Origin: Eubacteriales bacterium
GTDB taxonomy: Bacteria; Bacillota; Clostridia; Christensenellales; SZUA-584
DNA: 6,545 bases
NCBI GenBank assembly: GCA_028711205.1
Contig: JAQTSP010000148.1
Span: 1-6,545, forward strand
Reading direction: 5' to 3'
A model generated the notes under the pieces. It was not told the DNA's origin. It saw only the letters and a program-made list of their open reading frames with translations, and searched no databases. Each line of letters opens with the position of its first letter. Position 1 is the stretch's first letter. A program made the position numbers and the translations under genes. Shown here piece by piece: positions 1 through 5,172 of the stretch.

Positions 1-106
1 CGTTGGGTTCGGGAGGAAACCGCGTCAGCACATGGCCGACACGCCCCGATGTCAAGTCGTCCTCGATGATCTCTTCTATAAAATTGCTTGGTTTTGTTTC
101 CGCCAT
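1..106 (-). CDS. glnS: Glutaminyl-tRNA synthetase, N-terminal fragment (runs off left edge)
   Basis: GlnRS attaches glutamine to tRNA-Gln in the cytoplasm. Only the first 35 codons are present, read leftward from an ATG at 104-106; the frame is still open at base 1. The peptide starts MAETKPSNFIEEIIEDDL and reaches TRFPPEPN at residues 28-35. That is the start of the class I synthetase core; in GlnRS the HIGH signature follows a few residues later, beyond the window. The NFI-EEIIEDDL lead-in before RFPPEPN is typical of GlnRS rather than of bacterial GluRS. Two in-frame stops (TAG TGA) lie eight codons upstream, so the ATG at 106 is the only good start. The nearest purine run (GAGAGG) is about 14 bases upstream, which is rather far. 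The gene follows pyrG by 69 bases on the same strand, so co-transcription is likely. The family call is confident although only the N-terminus is seen. Confidence 0.88.
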   Translation of the reverse strand, partial: MAETKPSNFIEEIIEDDLTSGRVGHVLTRFPPEPN

Positions 107-131
107 ACCCGTATCTATATCCTCTCACTAT

Positions 132-162
132 GCCGCCGCGCCGAAATAAAAAGTCCGGCGGC
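132..162 (-). other. GC-rich inverted repeat between pyrG and glnS
   Basis: Bases 132-138 (GCCGCCG) pair perfectly with 156-162 (CGGCGGC), giving a 7-bp all-GC stem with a 17-base loop. A second register pairs 139-143 (CGCCG) with 156-160 (CGGCG) and would compete with the first. It sits between the pyrG stop and the glnS start in the minus-strand transcript. No T-run follows it, so it does not look like a standard Rho-independent terminator. It could be a weak attenuator, an mRNA-stabilising or processing element, or chance in GC-rich sequence. Confidence 0.4.
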
Positions 163-175
163 CAAAACAGCTTTT

Positions 176-1783
176 CTATCCCCTTGTTTTTTTTGCCGCC
201 GCCACAAGTTCTCTGAACAGCGGATGCGACCGTATCGGGCGTGATTTGAACTCGGGGTGGAACTGAACGCCGACGAACCACGGATGGTCGGCGTTCTCGA
301 TGATTTCGACAAGGCCGTGATCGGGATTGATACCGGCAACCCGCATGCCAGAGTTCGTGATCTCCTCAAAATAAATGTTATTGAACTCGTACCGGTGCCT
401 GTGGCGCTCGCTGATCTCTTTTGTTTTATACGCCGCATAGGCGAACGTACCCTTTTGCAGGTTGCACCGATAGCTGCCAAGCCGCATCGTGCCGCCCATA
501 TCGGTGATATTCTTCTGCTCGGGCATCAGGTCGATAAACGGATAAGGCGTGTCCGAACAGTGCTCGGTCGAATTCGCTTCCCGGTATCCCAATACGTTTC
601 TCGCGAACTCGATGATCGCGAGCTGCATACCAAGGCAAATGCCGAGGAACGGTATTTTATTCTCCCTACAATATTGTATTGCCCTTATTTTGCCTTCTAT
701 ACCTCTTTCGCCAAAACCGCCGGGCACGATCACGCCATGCGCTCCGCAGAGCATCGACGAGATATCGTCCGTCTCTTCAAAATCGACGGCGTTGATCCAC
801 AATATCTCAACATCGACATTGTTAGCGATGCCCGCGTGCGTCAGCGATTCGGCGATGCTTAAATACGCGTCATGAAGCTCGATGTATTTGCCGACGATGG
901 CGATTTTAATTTTGTCTTTTAAATTCTTTTGTATCTCTATGATCTTTTCCCATTCCGGAAGTTTTGACGGTGTGTCCGGCAGTTCAAGCCGGTTGCAGAC
1001 GAGCGTGTCAAGCTTTTCTTTTCGGAGCTGTATGGGAACCTCGTAAAGAGATTCGGCATCGAGGTTTTGTACGACGCCTTCCGGACTGACGTTGCAGAAA
1101 AGCGCAATCTTGCGCTTGATATCGTCTGTCAGCTCAAGCTCTGTCCGGCATACGATGATATCGGGCTCGATACCGATGGTTCTGAGTTCCTTGACGCTGT
1201 GCTGTGTGGGTTTTGTTTTGAGCTCTCCCACTTTTTTCAAATACGGCATCAGCGTTACGTGGATATACATGCAGTTTTCCGCACCGACTTCCCATTTGAT
1301 CTGCCTGATCGTTTCCAGGAAAGGCTGAGACTCGATATCGCCGACCGTGCCGCCGATCTCGGTGATCACAACGTCGGGCTTGTTTTTGCTGGCAACGCTG
1401 AATATCCGTGTCTTTATCTCGTCGATGATATGGGGGATGACCTGTACCGTGCCGCCAAGATAATCGCCCCTGCGTTCCTTGGAGATGACCGTCCAGTACA
1501 CCTTGCCGGTCGTTACGTTGGAATCCGCAAAAGAGTTTTCGTCGGTAAACCGCTCGTAATGCCCGATATCAAGGTCTGTCTCTGCGCCGTCGTCGGTGAC
1601 GAAAACCTCGCCGTGCTGAAAAGGACTCATCGTGCCAGGGTCGATGTTGATGTACGGATCGCATTTTTGAAGCGATACCTTAAGACCCCGGCCTTTAAGC
1701 AGCAGCCCGAGCGACGCTGCGGTAATGCCTTTGCCAAGCGACGATACGACCCCGCCGGTAACGAAAATAAATTTGGTTGCCAT
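176..1783 (-). CDS. pyrG: CTP synthase (glutamine-hydrolysing)
   Basis: CTP synthase converts UTP, ATP and glutamine to CTP, the last step of de novo pyrimidine nucleotide synthesis, in the cytoplasm. The protein has 535 residues, normal for the family. The N-terminal synthetase domain (about 1-270) carries the P-loop VSSLGKG (residues 13-19, Lys18), Lys40, Asp72 in ETDLDIGHYERF, and EIGGTVGDIES (142-152). The C-terminal class I glutamine amidotransferase domain (about 290-535) has the nucleophile Cys383 in GICLGMQ and the His509/Glu511 pair in FHPE. All expected catalytic residues are intact. A frame extension of six codons upstream (to 1801) exists, but the ATG at 1783 is preferred because a GGGAGGGG ribosome binding site lies just before it and MATKFIFVTGG is the usual start. 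The gene is 30 bases downstream of the metallo-hydrolase gene and 69 bases upstream of glnS, all on the minus strand. Confidence 0.98.
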   Translation of the reverse strand: MATKFIFVTGGVVSSLGKGITAASLGLLLKGRGLKVSLQKCDPYINIDPGTMSPFQHGEVFVTDDGAETDLDIGHYERFTDENSFADSNVTTGKVYWTVISKERRGDYLGGTVQVIPHIIDEIKTRIFSVASKNKPDVVITEIGGTVGDIESQPFLETIRQIKWEVGAENCMYIHVTLMPYLKKVGELKTKPTQHSVKELRTIGIEPDIIVCRTELELTDDIKRKIALFCNVSPEGVVQNLDAESLYEVPIQLRKEKLDTLVCNRLELPDTPSKLPEWEKIIEIQKNLKDKIKIAIVGKYIELHDAYLSIAESLTHAGIANNVDVEILWINAVDFEETDDISSMLCGAHGVIVPGGFGERGIEGKIRAIQYCRENKIPFLGICLGMQLAIIEFARNVLGYREANSTEHCSDTPYPFIDLMPEQKNITDMGGTMRLGSYRCNLQKGTFAYAAYKTKEISERHRHRYEFNNIYFEEITNSGMRVAGINPDHGLVEIIENADHPWFVGVQFHPEFKSRPIRSHPLFRELVAAAKKTRG

Positions 1784-1813
1784 TAAACCCCTCCCAGTCA
1801 AATGATATTATTT

Positions 1814-2461
1814 TTATAGATATTCCATCACAACGATTCTTGTACGTTTTTTTCGCGACGCCTTGTCTATTTCAAGATAACACTTTCCGGGATGCGACAC
1901 ATCGTATTCACCGCCGGCCGCCTCCAGGAATTCATGAAGCGGCGCGATATCCATCGTTGAAACGGGTGTCTTAAAATGCATCGGTATAATGATATTGGGG
2001 GATATCCGCTCGCATATTTGGAGCGCCTCGTGCGCGTCGATCGTAAATTTACCGCCAACAGGAATAAGGAGTATGTCCGTATTTTCAAGCTTTTCAAACA
2101 CGTCATCGTCCGGGATGGTGCCGATATCGCCCATATGGCACAGCTTGATGCCGTTGATCGAAAGCGTAAAAACAAGGTTTGGGCCTCTGTGCGCGCCACG
2201 GGAATGGTCGTGCCATGTTTTTATGCCTTCGATGACGATATCGCCGAACTGATGGACACCCTCAGTATCGACTTTTGTATAATCGCCTTTGACGTGGCTG
2301 AGATTGTTATGGTCAAAATGCGCGTGGGTAATGACGACGATATCCGTCTCAATATCCTGGGGTGTATAACCAAACGAGCCGTCGTAAGGATCGAACAATA
2401 TTCTCGTTCCGTTTTTGAGTGTCACGATAAAACAAGAATGGCCTAACCAATTGATTACCAT
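1814..2461 (-). CDS. UlaG-like metallo-beta-lactamase-fold hydrolase
   Basis: This 215-residue protein is a small single-domain member of the metallo-beta-lactamase superfamily (Lactamase_B_3/UlaG-like group, often annotated as metal-dependent hydrolase). It starts with the group hallmark GHSCFIV (7-13) and FDPY (23-26). It holds the metal motif THAHFDH (45-51; His46, His48, Asp50, His51), a WHDHS segment (His84), HMGDIG (His109, Asp112), and the late ligand His162 in PMHFK. VGGKFTIDAHEA (135-146) is also typical of the group. No signal peptide or membrane segment is seen, so it should be cytoplasmic. Its substrate cannot be deduced; relatives are generally uncharacterised and only UlaG itself is a known lactonase. 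The ATG at 2461 has a strong AGGTGA ribosome binding site 6-7 bases upstream. It lies between the DUF1934 gene (26-base gap) and pyrG (30-base gap) with no terminator on either side, so it is probably a mid-operon gene. Confidence 0.9.
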   Translation of the reverse strand: MVINWLGHSCFIVTLKNGTRILFDPYDGSFGYTPQDIETDIVVITHAHFDHNNLSHVKGDYTKVDTEGVHQFGDIVIEGIKTWHDHSRGAHRGPNLVFTLSINGIKLCHMGDIGTIPDDDVFEKLENTDILLIPVGGKFTIDAHEALQICERISPNIIIPMHFKTPVSTMDIAPLHEFLEAAGGEYDVSHPGKCYLEIDKASRKKRTRIVVMEYL

Positions 2462-2487
2462 ATGATCACCTCATTTTCATTTAATGA

Positions 2488-2916
2488 TTAATTTATGCAA
2501 TCTTTCATACTTTTAAACGAAAGATCAAGTTTGTTCAAAGATATTGAATCATCGATATTAAGCCGATATTCAAGATTAACGCTGCCGCTTTGCTCACAGA
2601 CCGTGCTTTCCACACGAAAAGCAAAAATGCTCATTTTCATCGTGCCAAACGGTGTGGACAGCTTGCTTTCATACACGCTGTTTTGCGAAAAAACCATATG
2701 CGTGTCGATCGCGCCGCTTCGGGAAAGTGTCACGCTTCCGTCTTCCAAAATCAACCTTGTTGTCGTACCATGGTTACCGGTGAGTTCGCTCTCATCGTAT
2801 TCTAAAAGGTACCCGTCCGCGTTCTGATACAGTCTGCCCTCCGTGACAAATTCGATATAATCATCCGCGCCGCCTTCTGTTTGTGTGCCTTTTATTGTCA
2901 GCAGAACTTTCTGCAT
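2488..2916 (-). CDS. DUF1934 (YwiB-like) beta-barrel protein
   Basis: This 142-residue protein belongs to DUF1934, a Bacillota family with a calycin-like beta-barrel fold that includes Bacillus YwiB; no biochemical function is established. Family signs are the N-terminal strand VLLTIKGTQ (4-12), YDESELTG (40-47), then TTTRLILEDGSVTLSRSGAI (51-70), the TPFGTM turn (88-93), and a C-terminal NLEYRLNIDD strand. There is no signal peptide. The reading frame extends to a TTG at 2943, but the ATG at 2916 is chosen because a GAGGGGG ribosome binding site sits about 8 bases before it and MQKVLLT matches the family start. It is the first gene of the minus-strand operon, about 64 bases downstream of the predicted transcription start. 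In other Bacillota, relatives often lie next to argS or other translation and nucleotide genes; here pyrG and glnS take that place. Confidence 0.85.
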   Translation of the reverse strand: MQKVLLTIKGTQTEGGADDYIEFVTEGRLYQNADGYLLEYDESELTGNHGTTTRLILEDGSVTLSRSGAIDTHMVFSQNSVYESKLSTPFGTMKMSIFAFRVESTVCEQSGSVNLEYRLNIDDSISLNKLDLSFKSMKDCIN

Positions 2917-2938
2917 ACCCGTCCCCCTCAAAATACAT

Positions 2939-2966
2939 CCCAAGAAACCTTTGGAATTTCTTAGGG
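2939..2966 (-). other. Hairpin in the 5' leader of the DUF1934-pyrG operon
   Basis: On the minus strand CCTAAGAAA pairs with TTTCTTGGG (nine pairs, one of them T-G) around TTCCAAAGG, within which CC and GG can also pair. It lies between the predicted transcription start (near 2980) and the ribosome binding site of the first gene. No T-run follows, so it is not a terminator. It may stabilise the mRNA or influence translation initiation; no known riboswitch class is recognised. Confidence 0.4.
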
Positions 2967-2986
2967 TCCCATAATAATTCTAGTGT

Positions 2987-3014
2987 ATTATAGCACAAAT
3001 CAAACCAATTACAA
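2987..3014 (-). promoter_or_regulatory. Sigma-A type promoter for the minus-strand DUF1934-MBL-pyrG-glnS operon
   Basis: On the minus strand the -10 is a perfect TATAAT (2987-2992) with an extended TGC just before it. The -35 is TTGTAA (3009-3014, four of six consensus bases) with a 16-base spacer. Transcription would start near 2980, leaving a leader of about 64 bases before the ATG at 2916. No other comparable promoter was noticed in the short gaps of the operon. Confidence 0.75.
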
Positions 3015-3114
3015 AATATAAATGACACGATAAATAAAGAAAATGCAAAGATTGTGTGAACGAATTGCAAATATGTAAATATTATCATTGATAAACGTTT
3101 GCCTTGTTTGTGTG

Positions 3115-3143
3115 TTGCCATTGCCCATGATCCATGATAAAAT
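3115..3143 (+). promoter_or_regulatory. Sigma-A type promoter for the lipoprotein gene
   Basis: TTGCCA (3115-3120, five of six) and TAAAAT (3138-3143, five of six) are separated by 17 bases, and the -10 is extended by TGA. Transcription would start near 3150, about 33 bases before the ATG at 3183. It is divergent from the pyrG-operon promoter. The AT-rich stretch between the two promoters (about 3015-3114) holds nothing else that I recognise. Confidence 0.72.
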
Positions 3144-3182
3144 CTACTGAATATTTTTGATTGTATTTTAGGGAGACCAACA

Positions 3183-3737
3183 ATGAAAAAACACTGGCTG
3201 TTTGGCTTGGCATTCGTCATTATGATCACAGCGCTTTGCGGCTGTGGCACAAATTTTACTCAACCGGAGCTTTCAAAAGAAATCGATACAACAGACGGAG
3301 GCTTTGTCTTTTATGTTCCCGAAGGCTGGTCGGTTTTTGATGAATGGTATGTTGAGGACTGTATATTGTCTATCACGAAGGATTATGAGATTTACGCGGA
3401 TATATACTTTTACAGCGATGAGGTTTACGATTTTACCGAAGTGTTTTGTTTAAATAATGCCGTAAACTATTATGACGACAACATGATCGGGGATATAGAA
3501 ACGCTCGATTTAGACGGCATGACAGCTTATAAGTTCCAGTACTCAAAAATTGATATCGGGGCAGACGGGCTGGAATATAACTATCATGGATTTGTGTACA
3601 TGATCGATGCGCCGTCCGGCGTGATTGAAGCAAATATCTATTATTCTCAGACCAAGCTCGAGAAAACGTACTGTACGCCTTCGGCGGACGGATTAAACCT
3701 GCTTCAAAGAATAATCGAAAGCATCGAGGTCATCTAA
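3183..3737 (+). CDS. Predicted lipoprotein of unknown function
   Basis: I do not recognise this 184-residue protein as a named family. It starts with a short basic n-region (MKKH), a hydrophobic stretch (about 5-18) and a lipobox-like L-C-G-C with Cys21 as the predicted lipidated residue, so it should be anchored on the outside of the cytoplasmic membrane. The mature part opens with an acidic linker and then GGFVFYVPEGWSV (39-51). That segment resembles the first strand and turn of PsbP/DcrB-like domains found in many clostridial lipoproteins; this is an inference from pattern only. The rest is rich in Asp, Glu and Tyr and alternates beta-like strands, ending in an amphipathic LLQRIIESIEVI helix. 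The start is supported by an AGGGAG ribosome binding site seven to eight bases upstream. It has its own promoter and terminator, so it appears monocistronic. It is unlikely to be co-expressed with spoIIR downstream. Confidence 0.8.
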   Translation: MKKHWLFGLAFVIMITALCGCGTNFTQPELSKEIDTTDGGFVFYVPEGWSVFDEWYVEDCILSITKDYEIYADIYFYSDEVYDFTEVFCLNNAVNYYDDNMIGDIETLDLDGMTAYKFQYSKIDIGADGLEYNYHGFVYMIDAPSGVIEANIYYSQTKLEKTYCTPSADGLNLLQRIIESIEVI

Positions 3738-3758
3738 AATCACAAAAAGACATACAAG

Positions 3759-3789
3759 GCCTTTTGCATTGATGCAAAGGGCTTTTTTT
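3759..3789 (+). terminator. Rho-independent terminator of the lipoprotein gene
   Basis: GCCTTTTGCA (3759-3768) pairs with TGCAAAGGGC (3773-3782) over ten bases with one T-G pair and a TTGA loop, followed directly by seven T residues (3783-3789). It starts 21 bases after the lipoprotein stop codon. It separates that unit from the spoIIR promoter. Confidence 0.93.
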
Positions 3790-3830
3790 ATTATGGTCTT
3801 TGAAAAGCCGCAGGCATTACAGGGCGTGTT

Positions 3831-3859
3831 GTATAGTTTTTTGTTATGTGGCAATAATT
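3831..3859 (+). promoter_or_regulatory. Predicted sigma-F (forespore) promoter of spoIIR
   Basis: GTATA (3831-3835) fits the -35 consensus GYWTA, and GGCAATAATT (3850-3859) fits the -10 consensus GGNRANANTW at every position, with a 14-base spacer. The start would fall near 3865, about 37 bases before the spoIIR ATG. spoIIR is a known sigma-F target in Bacillus subtilis, so position and match agree. No vegetative promoter was noticed in this gap. Confidence 0.75.
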
Positions 3860-3901
3860 GAAAGTGCATATGCATGATAACTTTATAGCGAGGGATAATT
3901 G

Positions 3902-4423
3902 ATGTTGAAGAAAAAGCGAATTGTGATGACTGCAATGATTTTTTTATTCGTGCTTATATTGTGTGCGTGTGCAAAAACGACGCCGTTTCGGCTTCATATC
4001 ATAGCCAATTCGGACAGCGCCGAGGATCAGCAGGTCAAGCTTGTGGTCAGAGACGCGGTGCTTGAAATCACAAAAGACGGTATGGAAAATTGCGATAACG
4101 CAGAACAGGCAGAGGAATATATCACAGAAAACATAGAGATAATATTAAAGACGGCAAACGACACGCTCATTGAAAACGGCTTTGGCTATGCGGCGACGGC
4201 GACAGTCGGAACCTGTTATTTTCCCGAAAAGAGCTATCAGGATATCACCTATCCCGAGGGAGATTATCAGGCGCTTAAGGTGATACTCGGCGACGGCGAA
4301 GGGCAAAACTGGTGGTGTGTGATGTTTCCTCCCCTTTGTATCACGGAGATAGAGGGCGGTGAGGAAGACATAGAGTATACGTCGTTTTTGGCAGAACTCT
4401 TTGCAAGCCTTTTTGGGGAATAA
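3902..4423 (+). CDS. spoIIR: Stage II sporulation protein R (SpoIIR)
   Basis: SpoIIR is made in the forespore, exported to the space between the two membranes, and there triggers the SpoIIGA protease to cleave pro-sigma-E in the mother cell. The 173-residue protein has a basic start (MLKKKR), a hydrophobic segment (about 7-20) and then the family signature RLHIIANSDSAEDQQVKLVVRDAVL (residues 30-54, read in parts). Near the C-terminus it has YPEGDYQALKVILGDGEG followed by QNWWCVMFPPLC (135-146), the second hallmark. It is shorter than the Bacillus protein of about 224 residues, mainly because it ends soon after FPPLC. The signal ends in L-C-A-C, so Cys23 could be lipidated; this is not the usual description of SpoIIR. 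A TTG one codon upstream (3899) is possible, but ATG is preferred, with AGGGA six bases before it. It is followed 30 bases later by sleB without a terminator. Confidence 0.95.
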   Translation: MLKKKRIVMTAMIFLFVLILCACAKTTPFRLHIIANSDSAEDQQVKLVVRDAVLEITKDGMENCDNAEQAEEYITENIEIILKTANDTLIENGFGYAATATVGTCYFPEKSYQDITYPEGDYQALKVILGDGEGQNWWCVMFPPLCITEIEGGEEDIEYTSFLAELFASLFGE

Positions 4424-4453
4424 TGCTGTCAATAAACCAGTGGAGAGAGCGAC

Positions 4454-5158
4454 ATGAACAGACAAAAACCCGCCTCAAAAACAATGTGCTTTTTTGGGGA
4501 ACACGGAATCAAAAAACCGTTGGCAATCGTGCTTGTATTGCTGACGGTTTTATTTTATGGATGCGGCGCCGTGCCGGCAGCCGCGTTTAAATTCGGCTCA
4601 AGCGGCGACGAAGTCAAAGAGATTCAGCAAAGATTGAAAGACTGGGGATATTATGACGGCGAGGTGGACGGATATTACGGCAAAGCGACGGAAGATGCCG
4701 TCATCGCGTTCCAGATCAAGCATAAAATCAGGATCGACGGCATCGTGGGCGAGGAAACGGCGGAGAAACTCGGCATATCCCTGCCAAGCGGCGGCGGGAC
4801 CGGTGGGAGCGGTGATGTATATCTTTTAGCACAGCTTGTCTATGCGGAGGCGCGCGGCGAATCGTATACGGGCAAGGTTGCCGTGGCCGCAGTTGTGCTG
4901 AACAGAATCGAAAGCTCGCTTTTCCCGAATAGCATGGCGAAGGTGATCTATCAGCGGGGCGCGTTTTCGGTTGTGGACGACGGGCAGATCAACCTTGCGC
5001 CCGATCAGGAGTCTTTAAAAGCCGCAAGGGACGCGCTGAACGGATGGGACCCTTCGGGCGGCGCTCTCTTTTACTATAATCCAAGCAAAACCAGCAATGC
5101 GTACATACTATCAAGACCGGTGATCTGTACGATCGGCAACCATGTTTTCTGCAAATAA
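4454..5158 (+). CDS. sleB: Spore cortex-lytic enzyme SleB
   Basis: SleB is a peptidoglycan hydrolase (lytic transglycosylase acting on muramic-lactam cortex) that is made in the forespore, exported and stored inactive until germination. The 234-residue protein has a long n-region (1-21) before the hydrophobic signal segment (22-38). This is followed by a PAAA-F junction (41-45) suited to signal peptidase I. Next come a peptidoglycan-binding domain (about 48-108, with GSSGDEVKEIQQRL and DGYYGKATEDAV), a Gly/Ser linker (112-120) and the Hydrolase_2 catalytic domain (121-234). LVYAEARGE (128-136) holds Glu132, the expected catalytic acid. ALFYYNP (204-210) and the C-terminal IGNHVF (227-232) are also characteristic. 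The start is supported by GGAG eight bases upstream. An inner ATG at 4484 lacks a ribosome binding site. ypeB follows after 14 bases. Confidence 0.96.
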   Translation: MNRQKPASKTMCFFGEHGIKKPLAIVLVLLTVLFYGCGAVPAAAFKFGSSGDEVKEIQQRLKDWGYYDGEVDGYYGKATEDAVIAFQIKHKIRIDGIVGEETAEKLGISLPSGGGTGGSGDVYLLAQLVYAEARGESYTGKVAVAAVVLNRIESSLFPNSMAKVIYQRGAFSVVDDGQINLAPDQESLKAARDALNGWDPSGGALFYYNPSKTSNAYILSRPVICTIGNHVFCK

Positions 5159-5172
5159 GGAGGAAAAACGAT

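Noticed and set aside
305..312. TTCGACAA, the complement of a perfect Spo0A box (TTGTCGAA)
   Set aside because: It is inside the pyrG coding region near the 3' end, far from any promoter; a single 8-base match is expected by chance.
1067..1786. Long open plus-strand frame (239 codons) opposite pyrG
   Set aside because: It lies wholly antisense to an intact, fully conserved CTP synthase and its translation has no recognisable motifs; it is a by-product of codon use on the other strand.
2917..2943. Upstream TTG start for the DUF1934 gene
   Set aside because: The extension adds nine residues not typical of the family, and the GAGGGGG ribosome binding site points to the ATG at 2916.
2964..2970. 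GGGACCC in the minus-strand leader, considered as a CTP-sensing slippage start like that of Bacillus pyrG
   Set aside because: The G-run is about 17 bases past the -10 hexamer, too far to be the first transcribed bases, and no following terminator is seen.
4416..4425. GGGAATAATG, resembling a sigma-F/sigma-G -10 just before sleB
   Set aside because: No GYWTA or TGAATA-like -35 is found at a suitable distance upstream, and it overlaps the spoIIR stop codon; too weak to call a promoter.
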